In this document: positions 12,381-25,580 of the stretch, in pieces
Numbering within the stretch: position 1 is the first letter of the stretch
Layout: the number at the start of each line of letters is the position of its first letter
Assembly (NCBI GenBank): GCA_043228905.1
Contig: JBHGNT010000008.1
Location: 62,001 to 126,000 of the forward strand
Direction: 5' to 3'
Source of the DNA: Azolla caroliniana
Lineage: Eukaryota > Polypodiophyta
DNA length: 64,000 nt
The notes under the pieces: generated by a model
What the model saw: only the letters and a program-made list of their open reading frames with translations
Databases searched by the model: none
What the model was told of the DNA's origin: nothing
Position numbers and translations under genes: made by a program

Positions 12381-13634
12381 TTAAAATGTTCATACCTGGC
12401 CCATGTGATATCGGATTTTAGTGTTTAAATATGCGAATGGAAGCTAACAATACGAGCTATGTTATGGAATTAAAAAATCAAGATTTTGAAACTCAGGTCG
12501 AGAGACATGAAGCAATTCCCAAATTAGAGGAGGGAGTAGAGAAGAGGCCGAGAGTAAATTAAAATGTTCATACCTGGCCCATGTGATATCGGATTTTAGT
12601 GTTCAAATATAAGAATCGAAGCTAACAAAGGTACCTATGATATGGAATTAAAAAATCAAGATTTTGAAACTCAGGTCGAGAGACATGAAGACATCCCCAA
12701 ATTAGAGGAGGGAGTAGAGAGGAGCCCGAAAGTAAATTAAAATGTTCATACCTGGCCCATGTCATATCGGATATTAGTGTTCAAATATGCGAATCGAAGC
12801 TAACAAAGGTACCCATGATATGGAATTAAAAAATCAAGATTTTGAATCTCAGGTCGAGAGACATGACGAAATTACCCAATTTGAGGAGGGAGTTGAGAAG
12901 AGCCCGAGAGTACATTAAAATATTCATACCTGGCCCACGTGATATCGGATTTTAGTGTTCAAACAAACAATTCGAAGCTAACAAGGCTAGCTATGATATG
13001 GAATTAAAAAATCAAGCTTTTGAAACTCAGGTCGAGAGACATGAAGAAATTACCAAATTAGAGGAGGGAGTAGAGAAGAGGCCGAGAGTAAATTAAAATG
13101 GTCATACCTGGCCCATGTGATATCGGATTTTAGTGTTTAAATATGAGAATCGAAGCTAACAAAGGTACCCATGATATGGAATTAAAAAATCAAGATTTTG
13201 AATCTCAGGTCGAGAGACATGACGAAATTACCCAAATTTGAGGAGGGAGTTGAGAAGAGCCCGAGAATAAATTAAAATGTTCATACCTGGCCCATGTGAT
13301 ATCCGATTTTAGTGTTCAAACATACGAATTGAAGCTAACAAGGCTAGCTATGATATCGAATTAAAAAATCAAGGTTTTGAAACTCAGGTCGAGAGACATG
13401 AAGCAATTACAAAATTAGGGGAGGGAGTAGAGAAGAGGCCGAGAGTAAATTAAAATGTTCATACCTGGCCCATGTGATATCGGATTTTAGTGTTCAAATA
13501 TGAGAATCGAAGCTAACAAAGGTACCCATGATATGGAATTAAAAAATCAAGATTTTGAATCTCAGGTCGAGAGACATGAAGACATTCCCAAATTAGAGGA
13601 GGGAGTAGAGAGGAGCCCGAGAGTAAATTAAAAT

Positions 13635-14346
13635 GTTCATACCTGGCCCATGTGATATCGGATATTAGTGTGCAAATATGCGAATCGAAGCTAACAAAGG
13701 TACCTATGATATGGAATTAAAAAATCAAGATTTTGAAACTCAGGTCGAGAGACATGAAGACATTCCCAAATTAGAGGAGGGAGTAGAGAGGAGCCCGATA
13801 GTAAATTACAATGTTCATACCTGGCCCATGTGATATCGGATTTTAGTGTTCAAATATGCGAATCGAAGCTAACAAAGGTACCTATGATATGGAATAAAAA
13901 AATCAAGGTTCTTAAACTCAGGTCGAGAGACATGAAGAAATTACCAAATTAGAGGAGGGAGTTGAGAAGAGCCCGAGAGTAAATTAAAATGTTCATACCT
14001 GGCCCATGTGATATCGGATATTAGTGTTCAAATATGCGAATCGAAGCTAACAAAGGTACCTATGATATGGAATTAAAAAATCAAGATTTTGAAACTCAGG
14101 TCGAGAGACATGAAGACATTCCCAAATTAGAGGAGGGAGTAGAGAGGAGCCCGATAGTAAATTAAAATGTTCATACCTGGCCCATGTGATATCGGATTTT
14201 AGTGTTCAAATATGCGAATCGAAGCTAACAAAGGTACCTATGATATGGAATAAAAAAATCAAGGTTCTTAAACTCAGGTCGAGAGACATGAAGAAATTAC
14301 CAAATTAGAGGAGGGAGTTGAGAAGAGCCCGAGAGTAAATTAAAAT
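13635..14346 (+). repeat. Dimer HOR, two copies of 356 bp
   Basis: Two consecutive dimers share the GAGCCCGATAGTAAATTA variant at 13,791 and 14,147 (356 bp = 2 x 178) and a following monomer with GGTTCTTAAACTCAGG. The copies look almost identical by eye, suggesting a recent duplication. Confidence 0.85.
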
Positions 14347-14869
14347 GTTCATACCTGGCCCACGTGATATCGGATTTTAGTGTACAAACATAGAAATCGA
14401 AGCTAACAAGGCTAGCTATGATATGTAATTAAAAAATCAAGGTTTTGAAACTCAGGTCGAGAGACATGAAGAAATTACCAAATTAGACGAGGGAGTAGAG
14501 AAGAGGCCGAGAGTAAATTAAAATGGTCATACCTGGCCCATGTGATATCGGATTTTAGTGTTCAAATATGAGAATCGAAGCTAATAAAGGTACCCATGAT
14601 ATGGATTTAAAAAATCAAGATTTTGAATCTCAGTTCGAGAGACATGAATAAATTACCATATTTGAGGAGGGAGTTGAGAAGAGCCCGAGAGTAAATTAAA
14701 ATGTTCATACCTGGCCCATGTGATATCAGATTTTAGTGTTCAAACATACGAATCGAAGCTAACAAGGCTAGCTATGATATCGAATTAAAAAATCAAGCTC
14801 TTGAAACTCACGTCGAGAGACATGAAGGAATTACCAAATGAGAGGAGGGAGTTGAGAAGAGCCCGAAAG

Positions 14870-14935
14870 TAAATTAAAATGTTCATACCTGACCCATATG
14901 CGAATGGAGGCTAACAACGCTAGCTATCATATGGA
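14870..14935 (+). repeat. Truncated monomer (5' deletion of about 29 bp)
   Basis: CATACCTGACCCATATGCGAATGG joins the monomer start to the ATATGCGAATC segment, skipping the GATATCGGATTTTAGTG region. The same junction recurs near 16,390; a sister form (GACCCAGATATGCG) is at about 15,397. A full-length relative with GACCCATATGATATCGG occurs near 19,045, so the ancestral state is preserved locally. Confidence 0.8.
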
Positions 14936-15709
14936 ATGAAAAAATCAATATTTTGAAACTCAGGTCGAGAGACATGAAGAAATTTGCAAATTAGAGGAGG
15001 GAGTAGATAAGAGCCCGAGAGTAAATTAAAATGTTTAAACCTGGCCCATGTGATATCGGATTTTAGCGTTCAAACATGCGAATCGAAGCTAATAAAGGTA
15101 CCTATGATATGCAATTAAAAAATCAAGGTTTTGAAACTCAGGTCGAGAGACATGAAGAAATTACCAAATTAGAGGAGGGAGTAGAGAAGAGGCGGAGAGT
15201 AAATTAAAATGTTCATACCTGGCCCATGTGATATCGGATTTTAGTGTTCAGCCATGCGAATCGAAGCTAACAAGGCTAGCTATGATATCGAATTAAAAAA
15301 TTAAGCTCTTGAAACTCACGTCGAGAGACATGAAAAAATTACCAAATGAGAGGAGGGAGTTGAGAAGAGCCCGAGAGTAAATTAAAATGTTCATACCTGA
15401 CCCAGATATGCGAATCGAGGCTAACAACGCTAGCTATCATATGGAATGAAAAAATCAAGCTTTTGAAACTCAGGTCGAGAGACATGAAGAAATTTGCAAA
15501 TTAGAGGAGGGAGTAGATAAGAGCCCGAGAGTAAATTAAAATGTTTAGACCTGGCCCATGTGATATCGGATTTTAGCGTTCAAACATGCGAATCGAAGCT
15601 AACAAAGGTACCTATGATATGCAATTAAAAAATCAAGGTTTTGAAACTCAGGTCGAGAGACATGAAGAAATTACCAAATTAGAGGAGGGAGTAGAGAAGA
15701 GGCGGAGAG

Positions 15710-16890
15710 TAAATTAAAATATTCATACCTGGCCCATGTGATATCGGATTTTATTGTTCAGCCATGCGAATTAAAGCTAACCAAGCTACCTATGATATGG
15801 AATTAAAAAATCAAGATTTTCAAACTCAGGTCGAGAGATATGAAGAAATTGTCAAATTTGAGGAGGGAGTTGAGAAGAGCGCGTGAGTAAATTAAAATGT
15901 TCATACCTGGCCCATGTAATATAGCATTTTAGTGTTCAAACTTGCGAATGGAAGCTAACAAAGCTACCTATGAAGAAATTACCAAATTAGAGGAGGGAGT
16001 TGAGAAGAGTGCGTGAGTAAATTAAAATGGTCATACCTGGCCCATGTGATATCGGACTTTAGTGTTCAAATATGCGAATCGAAGCTAACAAATCTACCTA
16101 TGATATGGAATTAAAAAATCAAGATTTTGAAACTCAGGTCGAGAGACATGAAGACATTCCCAAATTTGAGGAGGGAGTATAGAAGAGCCCGAGAGTGAAT
16201 TAAAATGTTCATACCTGGCCCATGTGATATCAGATTTTAGTGTTCAAACATACGAATCGAAGCTAACAAGGCTAGCTATGATATCGAATTAAAAAATCAA
16301 GCTCTTGAAACTCACGTCGAGAGACATGAAGGAACTACCAAATGACAGGAGGGAGTTGAGAAGAGCCCGAAAGTAAATTAAAATGTTCATACCTGACCCA
16401 TATGCGAATCGAGGCTAACAACGCTAGCTATCATATGGAATGAAAAAATCAAGCTTTTGAAACTCAGGTCAAGAGACATCAAGAAATTTGCAAATTAGAG
16501 GACGGAGTAGAGAAGAGGCCGAGAGTAAATTAAAATGTTTAGACCTGGCCCATGTGATATCGGATTTTAGCGTTCAAACATGCGAATCGAAGCTAACAAA
16601 GCTAGCTATCATATGGAATTAAAAAATCAAGATTTTCAAACTCAGGTCGAGAGATATGAAGAAATTGTCAAATTTGAGGAGGGAGTTTAGAAGAGCGCGT
16701 GAGTAAATTAAAATGTTCATACCTGGCCCATGTAATATAGGATTTTAGTGTTCAAACTTGCGAATGGAAGCTAACAAAGCTACCTATGAAGAAATTACCA
16801 AATTAGAGAAGGGAGTTGAGAAGAGCGCGTGAGTAAATTAAAATGTTCATACCTGGCCCATGTGATATCGGATTTTAGTGTTCAAATATG
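15710..16890 (+). repeat. Pair of segments about 816 bp apart sharing a truncated monomer
   Basis: The junction CTACCTATGAAGAAATTACC occurs at 15,966 and 16,782. The central and GAGAGACATG regions are missing from both; TATGA at each end is the likely microhomology. Surrounding variants (AATTGTCAAATTTGAGG, CAAACTTGCGAATGG) are shared in the same order, so the two segments are copies. Confidence 0.8.
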
Positions 16891-16975
16891 CGAATCGAAG
16901 CTAACAAAGGTACCTATGATATCGGATTTTAGTGTTCAAATATGCTAATCGAAGCTAACAAAGGTACCTATGATA
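16864..16975 (+). repeat. Monomer with internal 54 bp partial duplication
   Basis: GATATCGGATTTTAGTG occurs at 16,864 and again at 16,918 within one monomer. The second copy starts where GATATGG of the central part is expected, so the 5' segment was joined at the internal GATAT motif and the 54 bp were read twice. This is the reciprocal of the deletion type seen at 8,141. Confidence 0.88.
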
Positions 16976-19654
16976 TCGAATTAAAAAATCAAAATTTTGA
17001 AACTCAGGTCGAGAGACATGAAGACATTCCCAAATTAGAGGAGGGAGTAGAGAGGAGCCCGAGAGTAAATTAAAATGTTCATACCTGGCCCATGTGATAT
17101 CGGATTTTAGTGTTTAAATATGCGAATGGAAGCTAACAATACAAGCTATGTTATGGAATTCAAAAATCAAGATTCTGAAACTAAGGTCGAGAGACATAAA
17201 GAAATTCCCAAATTAGAGGAGGGAGTAGAGAAGAGCCCAAGAGTAAATTAAAATGTTTAGACCTAGCCCATGTGATATGGGATTTTAGTGTTTAAACATG
17301 CGAATCGAAGCTAGCAAAGATAGCAATAATATGGAATTAAAAACTCAAGATTTTCAAACTTAGGTCGAGAGTTATTAAGAAATTACCAAATTTGAGGAGG
17401 GAGTTGAGAAGAGCGCGTGAGTAAATTAAAATGTTCATACCTGGCCCATGTGATATAGGATTTTAGTGTTCAAACATGCGAATCGAAGCTAACAATGCTA
17501 GCTATGATATGGGATTAAAAAATCAAGGTTTTGAAACTCACGTCGAGAGACGTGAAGAAATTCCCAAATTAGAGGAGGGAGTTGAGAAGAGCCCGAGAGT
17601 AAATTAAAATGTTTAGACCTGGCCCATGTGATATCGGATTTTAGTGTTTAAACATGCGAATCGAAGCTAACTAAGCTACCTATGATATGGAATAAAAAAT
17701 CAGGATTTTGAAAATCAGGTCGAGAGACATGAAGAAATTACCAAATTTGAGGAGGGAGTTGAGAAGAGCGTGTGAGTAAATTAAAATGTTCATACTTGGC
17801 CCATGTGATATCCGATTTTAGTGTTCAAACATACGAATCGAAGCTAACAAGGCTAGCTATGATATGGAATTAAAAAATCAAGATTTTGAAACTCAAGTTG
17901 AGAGACATGAAGAAATTCCCAAATTAGAGGAGGGAGTAGATAAGAGCCCGAGAGTAAATTAAAATGTTTAGACCTAGCCATGGTGATATCGGATTTTAGT
18001 GTTTAAACATGCGAATCGAAGCTAACAAAGGTACCTATGATATGCAATTAAAAAATCAAGATTTCGGAACTCAGGTCGAGAGATATGACAAAATTACCAA
18101 ATTTGAGGAGGGAGTTGAGAAGAGCGCGTGAGTAAATTAAAATGTTCAGACCTGGCCCATCTGATATAGAATTTTAGTGTTCAAACATGAGAATCGAAGC
18201 TAACAATGCAAGCTATGATATGGAATTACAAAATCAAGATTTTCAAACACAGGTCGAGAGACATGAAGAAATTACCCAATTTGAGAAGGGAGTTGAGAAG
18301 AGCCCGAGAGTAAATTAAAATGTTCATACCTGGCCCATATGATATCAGATTTTAGTGTTTAAATATGCGAATCGAAGCTAACAATGCGAGCTATGTTATG
18401 GAATTAAAAAATCCAGATGTTGAAACTCAGATCGAGAGACATGAAGAAACTCCCAAATTAGAGGAGGGAGTAGAGAAGAGGCCGAGAGTAAATTAAAATG
18501 TTCATACCTGGCCCATGTGATATCGGATTTTAGTGTTCGAATATGTGAATCGAAGCTAACAGAGGTACCTATGATATGGAATTACAAAATCAAGATTCTG
18601 AAAATCAGGTCGAGAGACATGAAGAAATTACCACATTAGAGGAGGGAGTTGAGAAGAGCGCGTGAGTAAATTAAAATGTTCATACCTGGCCCATGTGATA
18701 TCGGATTTTAGTGTTCAAATATGCGAATCGAAGGTAACAAAGCTACCTATGATATCGAAGTAAAAAATAGAGATTTTGAAACTCAGGTCTAGAGACATGA
18801 AGACATTCCCAAATTTGAGGAGGGAGTATAGAAGAGCCCGAGAGTAAATGAAAATGTTCATACCTGGCCCATGTGATATCGGATTTTAGTGTTCAGACAT
18901 ACGAATCGAAGCTAACAAGGCTAGCTATGATATCGAATTAAAAAATCAAGCTCTTGAAACTCACGTCGAGAGACATGAAGAAATTACCAAATGAGAGGAG
19001 GGAGTTGAGAAGAGCCCGAGAGTAAATTAAAATGTTCATACCTGACCCATATGATATCGGATTTTAGTGTTCAAATATGCGAATCGAGGCTAACAACGCT
19101 AGCTATGACATGGAATGAAAAAATCAAGCTTTTGAAACTCAGGTCGAGAGACATGAAGAAATTTGCAAATTAGAGGAGGGAGTAGATAAGAGCCCGAGAG
19201 TAAATTAAAATGTTTAGACCTGGCCCATGTGATATCGGATTTTAGTGTTCAAACATGCGAATCGAAGCTAACAAAGGTACCTATGATATGCAATTAAAAA
19301 ATCAAGATTTTGGAACTCAGGTCGAGAGATATGACAAAATTACCAAATTTGAGGAGGGAGTTGAGAAGAGCGCGTGAGTAAATTAAAATGTTCAGACCTG
19401 GCCCATGTGATATAGAATTTTAGTGGTCAAACCTGAGAATCGAAGATAACAAAGCTACCTATGATCTGGAATTATAAAATCAAGCTTTTGAAACTCAGGT
19501 CCAGAGACATGAAGAAATTACCAAATTAGAGGAGGGAGTTGAGAAGAGCCCGAGAGTAAATTAAAATGTTCATACCTGGCCCATGTGATATCGGATTTTA
19601 GTGTTCAACCATACGAATCGAAGCTAACAAGGCTAGCTATGATATGGAATTAAA

Positions 19655-19700
19655 AAATCAAGGTTTTAAAACTCACGCCGAGAGTAAATTAAAATGTTCA
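19655..19700 (+). repeat. Truncated monomer joined at CGAGAG
   Basis: ACTCACGCCGAGAGTAAATT (about 19,671-19,690) fuses the CGTCGAGAGACATG region to GCCGAGAGTAAATT. The intervening GAAGAAATTACC..GAGGAGGGAG segment is gone. The repeated CGAGAG at both ends explains the junction. Confidence 0.85.
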
Positions 19701-20375
19701 TAACTGGCCCATTGAATATCGGATTTTAGTGTTCAAACAGGCGAATCGATGCTAACAATGCTAGCTATGATATGGAATTATAAAATGAAGATTTTGAAAC
19801 TCAGGTCGAGAGACATGAAGAAATTACCAAATTAGAGGAGGGATTGAGAAGAGCCCGAGAGTAAATTAAAATGTTCATACCTGGCCCATGTGATATCGGA
19901 TTTTAGTGTTCAAACATGAGAATCGAAGCTAACAATGCTAGCTATGATATGGAATTAAAAAATCAATGTTTTGAAACTCAGGTCGAGAGCCATGAAGAAA
20001 TTACCAAATTAGAGGAGGGAGTAGAGAAGAGCCCGAGAGTAAATTAAAATGTTCATACCTGGCCCATGTGATATCGGATTTTAGTGTTCAAATATGCGAA
20101 TCGAAGCTAACAATGCGAGCTATGACATGGAAATCAAAAATCAAGATTTTGAAACTCAGGTCGAGAGACATGAAGAAATTACCAAATTAGAGGAGGGAGT
20201 TGAGAAGAGCCCGAGAGTAAATTAAAATGTTCATACCTGGCCCATGTGATATCGGATTTTAGTGTTTAAACATGCGAATCGAAGCTAGCAAAGCTACCTA
20301 TGATATGGAATTAAAAAATCAAGCTTTTGAAACTCACGTCGAGAGACATGAAGAAATTCCCAAATTAGAGGAGGG
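19690..20375 (+). repeat. 0.68 kb block, copy 1 (partner at 23,422-24,107)
   Basis: Matches 23,422-24,107 at a constant 3,732 bp, fixed by TAACTGGCCCATTG (19,701/23,433) and GAGAGCCATGAAG (19,985/23,717). It holds the first occurrence of the CATTGAATATCGG marker monomer that becomes frequent after 32 kb. Confidence 0.85.
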
Positions 20376-20564
20376 CGTTGAGAAGTGCGCGTGAGTAAAT
20401 TAAAATGTTCATACCTGGCCCATGTGATATCGGATTTTAGTGTTCAAACATACGAATCGAAGCTAACAAGGCTAGCTATGATATCGAATTAAAAAATCAA
20501 GCTCTTGAAACTCACGTCGAGAGACATGAAGAAATTACCAAATGAGAGGAGGGAGTTGAGAAGA

Positions 20565-21420
20565 GCCCGAGAGTAAATTAAAATGTTCATACCTGACCCA
20601 TATGATATCGGATTTTAGTTTTCAAATATGCAATTGGAAGCTATCAAAGCTACCTATGATATGCAATTAAAAAATCAAGATTTTGAAACTCAGGTCGAGA
20701 GACATGAAGACATTCCCAAATTTGAGGAGGGAGTATAGAAGAGCCCGAGAGTAAATTAAAATGTTCATACCTGGCCCATGTGATATCGGATTTTAGTGTT
20801 CAAACTTGCGAATGGTAGCTAACAAAGCTACCTATGATATGGAATTAAAAAATCAAGATTTTGAGACTCAGGTCGCGAGAAATGAAGAAATTACCAAATT
20901 TGAGGAGGGAGTTGAGAAGAGCGCGTGAGTAAATTAAAATGTTCATACCTGGCCCATGTGATATCCGATGTTAGTGTTCAAATATGCGAATGGAAGCTAA
21001 CAAAGGTACCTATGTTATGGATTTCAAATTACAAGATTTTGAAACTCAGGTTGAGAGACATGAAGACATTCCCAAATTAGAGGAGGGAGTAGAGAGGAGC
21101 CCGAGGGTAAATTAAATGTTCATACGTGGCCCATGTGATATCGGATTTTATTGTTCAGCCATGCGAATTAAAGCTAACGAAGCTACCTATGATATGGAAT
21201 TAAAAAATCAAGATTTTGAAACTCAGGTCGAGAGATATGACAAAATTCCCGAATTAGAGCAGGGAGTAGAGAAGAGCCCGAGAGTAAATTAAAATGTTTA
21301 GACTTGGCCAATGTGATATCGGATTTTATTGTTTAAACATGCGAATGGAAGCTAACAAAGCTACCTATGATATGGAATAAAAAATCAAGATTTTGAAACT
21401 CAGGTCGAGAGACATGAAGA
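20565..21420 (+). repeat. 0.85 kb block, copy 1 (partner at 46,277-47,132)
   Basis: Matches 46,277-47,132 at a constant 25,712 bp, checked at CAATTGGAAGCTATC (20,631/46,343) and CATACGTGGCCC (21,121/46,833). Both copies share a one-base-short AAATTAAATG and the odd CAGCCATGCGAATTAAAGC monomer. They differ by scattered substitutions. Confidence 0.88.
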
Positions 21421-22899
21421 AATTACCCAATTTCAGGAGGGAGTTGAGAAGAGCCCGAGAGTTAATTAAAATGTTCATACCTAGCCCATGTGATATCGGA
21501 TTTTAGTGTTCAAACATTCGAATCGAAGCTAACAAGGCTAGCTATGATATCGAATTAAAAAATGAAGGTTTTGAAACTCAGGTCCAGAGACATGAAGAAA
21601 TTCCCAAATTAGAGGAGGGATTAGAGAAGAGCCCGAGAGTAAATTAAAATGTTTAGACCTAGCCCATGTGATATCGGATTTTAGTGTTTAAACATGCGAA
21701 TCGAAGCTAGCAAAGCTAGCTATGATATGAAATTAAAAAATGAAGAGTTTGAAACTCAGGTCGAGAGAAATGAAGAAATTCCAAAATTAGAGGAGGGAGT
21801 AGAGAAGAGCCCGAGAGTAAATTAAACTGTTCATACCTGGCCCATGTGATATCGGATTTTAGTGTTCAAACATGCGAATCGAAGCTAGCAAAGCTACCTA
21901 TGATATGGAATTAAAAAATCAAGCTTTTGAAACTCACGTAGAGAGACATGAAGAAATAATCAAAATTGAGGAGGGAGTTGAGAAGAGCCCGAGAGTAAAT
22001 TAAAATGTTCATACCTGGCCCATGTGGTATCAGATTTTAGTGTTCAAACATACGAATCGAAGCTACCAAGGCTAGCTATGATATAGAATTAAAAAATCTA
22101 AGTTTTGAAACTCAGGTCGAGAGACATGAAGAAATTCCAAATTCGAGGAGGGAGTAGAGAAGAGCCCGAGAGTAAATTAAAATGTTTAGACTTGGCCAAT
22201 ATGATATCGGATTTGAGTGTTTAAACATGCGAATGGAAGCTAACAAAGCTACCTATGATATGGAATAAAAAATCAAGATTTTCAAACTCAGGTCGAGAGA
22301 CATGAAGAAATTACCAAATTTGAGGAGGGCGTTGAGAAGAGCGCGTGAGTAAATTAAAATGTTCATACCTGGCCCATGTGATATAGGACTTTAGTGTTCA
22401 AACATGCGAATCGAAGCTAACAATGGTAGCTAGAATATGGCATTAAAAAATCAAGCTTTTGAAACTCAGGTCGAGAGACATGAAGAAATTACCAAATTAG
22501 AGGAGGGAGTTGAGAAGAGCCCAAGAGTAAATTAAAATGTTCATACCTGGCCCATGTGATATCGGATTTGAGTGTTCAAACATGCGAATCGAAGCTAACA
22601 ATGCTAGCTATGATATGGCATTAGAAAATCAAGCTTTTGAAACTCAGGTCGAGAGACATGAAGAAATTACCAAATTAGAGGAGGGAGTTGAGAAGAGCCC
22701 GAGAGTAAATTAAAATGTTCATACCTGGCCCATGTGATATCGGATTTTAGTGTTCAAACATGCGAATCGAAGCTAACAATGCTAACTGAGATATGGAATT
22801 AAAAAATCAAGCTTTTGAAACTCAGGTCGAGAGACATGAAGAAATTACCAAAGTTGAGGAGGGAGTTGAGAAGAGCCCGAGAGTAAATTAAAATGTTCA

Positions 22900-23070
22900 T
22901 ACCTGTCCCATGTGATATCCGATTTTAGTGTTCAAACATTTGAATCGAAGCTTACAATGTTAGCTATCATATGGAAGTATAAAATAAGGATTTTGAAACT
23001 CACGTTCAGAGACATGAAGAAATAACCAAATTTGAGGAGGGAGTTGAGAAGAGCCTGAGAGTAAATTAAA
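22900..23070 (+). repeat. First HindIII-type monomer
   Basis: This is the first copy of the CCTGTCCCATG..CGAAGCTTACAATGTTAGC type. Later copies are near 24,147, 25,755, 27,535, 29,417, 31,197, 31,555, 32,622, 33,512 and onward to 62,830. It differs from core monomers at a dozen or more linked positions, including AAGCTTAC for AAGCTAAC and AATAAGG for AATCAAG, so it is a distinct subfamily rather than a random variant. Confidence 0.85.
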
Positions 23071-24872
23071 ATGTTCATACCTGGCCCATGTGATATCGGA
23101 TTTTAGTGTTCAAACATGCGAATCGAAGCTAACAACGGTAGCTATGATATCGAATTAAAAAATCAAGATTTTGAAACTCAAGTCGAGAGACATGAAGAAA
23201 TTACCAAATTAAAGGAGGCATTGAGAAGAGCGCATGAGTAAATTAAAATGTTCATACCTGGCCCATGTGATATAGGATTTTAGTCTTCAAACATGCGAAT
23301 CGAAGCTAACAATGCTACCTATGATATGTACTTAGAAAATCAATCTTTTGAAACTCATGTCGAAAGACATGAAGAAATTACCAAATTAGAGGAAGGAGTA
23401 GAGAAGAGGCCGAGAGTAAATTAAAATGTTCATAACTGGCCCATTGAATATCGGATTTTAGTGTTCAAACAGGCGAATCGATGCTAACACTGCTAGCTAT
23501 GATATGGAATTATAAAATCAAGATTTTGAAACTCAGGTCGAGAGACATGAAGAAATTACCAAATTAGAGGAGGGATTGAGAAGAGCCCGAGAGTAAATTA
23601 AAATGTTCATACCTGGCCCATGTGATATCGGATTTTAGTGTTCAAACATGGGAATCGAAGCTAACAATGCTAGCTATGATATGGAATTAAAAAATCAATG
23701 TTTTGAAACTCAGGTCGAGAGCCATGAAGAAATTACCAAATTAGAGGAGGGAGTAGAGAAGAGCCCGAGAGTAAATTAAAATGTTCATACCTGGCCCATG
23801 TGATATCGGATTTTAGTGTACAAATATGCGAATCGAAGCTAACAATGCGAGCTATGTTATGGAAATCAAAAATCAAGATTTTGAAACTCAGGTCGAGAGA
23901 CATGAAGAAATTACCAAATTAGAGGAGGGAGTTGAGAAGAGCCCGAGAGTAAATTAAAATGTTCATACCTGGCCCATGTGATATCGGATTTTAGTGTTTA
24001 AACATGCGAATCGAAGCTAGCAAAGCTACCTATGATATGGAATTAAAAAATCAAGGTTTTGAAACTCACGTCGAGAGACATGAAGAAATTCCCAAATTAG
24101 AGGAGGGAGTTGAGAAGAGCCCGAGAGTAAATTAAAATGTTCATACCTGTCCCATGTGATATTGGATTTTAGTGTTCAAACATTTGAATCGAAGCTTACA
24201 ATGTTAGCTATCATATGGAAGTAAAAAATAAGGATTTTGAAACTCACGTTGAGAGACATGAAGAAATAACCAAATTTGAGGAGGTAGTTGAGAAGAGCCC
24301 GAGAGTAAATTAAAATGTTCATACCTGGCCCATGTTATATCAGATTTTAGTGTTCAAATATGAGAATCGAAGCTAACAAAGGTACCCATGATATGGAATT
24401 AAAAAATCAAGATTTTGAATCTCAGGTCGAGAGACATGAAGACATTCCCAAATTAGAGGAGGGAGTAGAGAGGAGCTCGAGAGTAAATTAAAATGTTCAT
24501 ACCTGGCCCATGTGATATCGGATTTTAGTGTTCAAATATGCGAATCGAAGCTAACAAAGGTACCTATGATATGGAATTAAAAAATCAAGGTTCTGAAACT
24601 CAGGTCGAGAGACATGAAGAAATTACCAAATTAGAGGAGGGAGTAGAGAAGAGGCCGAGAGTAAATTAAAATGTTCATACCTGGCCCATGTGATATCGGA
24701 TTTTAGTGTTTAAACATGCGAATCGAAGCTAGCAAAGCTACCTATGATATGGAATTAAAAAATCAAGCTTTTGAAACTCACGTCGAGAGACATGAAGAAA
24801 TTACCAAATTTGAGGAGGGAGTTGAGAAGAGCCCGAGAGTAAATTAAAATGTTCATACCTGGCCCATGTGAT

Positions 24873-25580
24873 ATCAGATTTTAGTGTTCAAACATAAGAA
24901 TCGAAGCTAACAAGGCTAGCTATGATATAGAATTAAAAAATGTAGGTTTTGAAACTCAGGTCAAGAGACATGAAGAAATTCCGAAATTAGAGGAGGGAGT
25001 AGAGAAGAGCCCGAGAGTAAATTAAAATGTTTAGACTTGGCCAATGTGATATCGGATTTGAGTGTTTAAACATGCGAATGGAAGCTAACATGTTTAGGCT
25101 AGCTATGATATGGAATAAAAAATCAAGATTTTCAAACTCAGGTCGAGAGACATGAAGAAATTACCAAATTTGAGGAGGGAGTTTAGAAGAGCGCGTGAGT
25201 AAATTAAAATGTTCATACCTGGCCCATGTGATATAGGATTTTAGTGTTCAAACATGCGAATCGAAGCTAACAATGCTAGCTATAATATGGAATTAAAAAA
25301 TCAAGATTTTCAAACTCAGGTCGAGAGACATGAAGAAATTCCAAAATTAGAGGAGGGAGTAGAGAAGAGCCCGAGAGTAAATTAAAATGTTCATACCTGG
25401 CCCATGTGATATCGGATTTTAGTGTTCAAACATACGAATCGAAGCTAACAAGTCTAGCTATGATATCCAATTAAAAAATGAAGGTTTTGAAACTCAGGTC
25501 GAGAGACATGAAGAAATTACCAAATTAGAGGAGGGAGTAGAGAAGAGCCCGAGAGTAAATTAAAATGTTCATACCTGGCC
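24873..25580 (+). repeat. 0.7 kb block with four copies (24.9, 26.3, 30.0, 44.5 kb)
   Basis: The ordered markers ATCAGATTTTAG with CATAAGAATCG, then GTTTAGACTTGGCCAATG, then CTATAATATGG, then AACAAGTCTAGC recur from 24,873, 26,301, 29,967 and 44,540. The first copy is 4 bp longer than eight monomers from the second, mainly because of a roughly 5 bp insertion at 25,091 (ACATGTTTAGGCTAGC). Confidence 0.82.

Larger units (their letters stand above)
8060..14350 (+). repeat. Domain 2: shared blocks, dimer repeats and truncated monomers
   Basis: Monomers here carry GGTACC at the central hexamer more often than the other domains. The region contains the second copy of the 1.4 kb block (8,643-10,063), the second copy of the mosaic block (10,460-11,709), several truncated monomers (about 11,690 and 12,350) and a dimer repeat (13,635-14,346). 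A 712 bp (four-monomer) offset also links the GATATGTAATT variants at 8,325 and 9,037. Edges are my judgement from variant markers. Confidence 0.7.
14350..22890 (+). repeat. Domain 3: divergent, irregular monomers
   Basis: This is the least ordered part of the array. Many monomers carry private substitutions, several are truncated (about 14,890, 15,397, 15,971, 16,390, 16,787 and 19,677) and one carries an internal 54 bp duplication (16,864-16,975). A family with CGAGGCTAACAACGCTAGC recurs at about 14.9, 15.4, 16.4 and 19.1 kb as full-length relatives of the truncated monomers at 4.3, 11.37 and 28.68 kb. No HOR of constant period is visible over the whole domain. Inferred: an older, less recently homogenised segment. 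Confidence 0.65.

Noticed and set aside
25091-25101. Second telomere-like patch (ACATGTTTAGGCTAGC)
   Set aside because: It holds only one imperfect TTTAGG, and ATGTTTAG is a normal variant of the monomer start (ATGTTTAGACCTGG), so a local source explains it.
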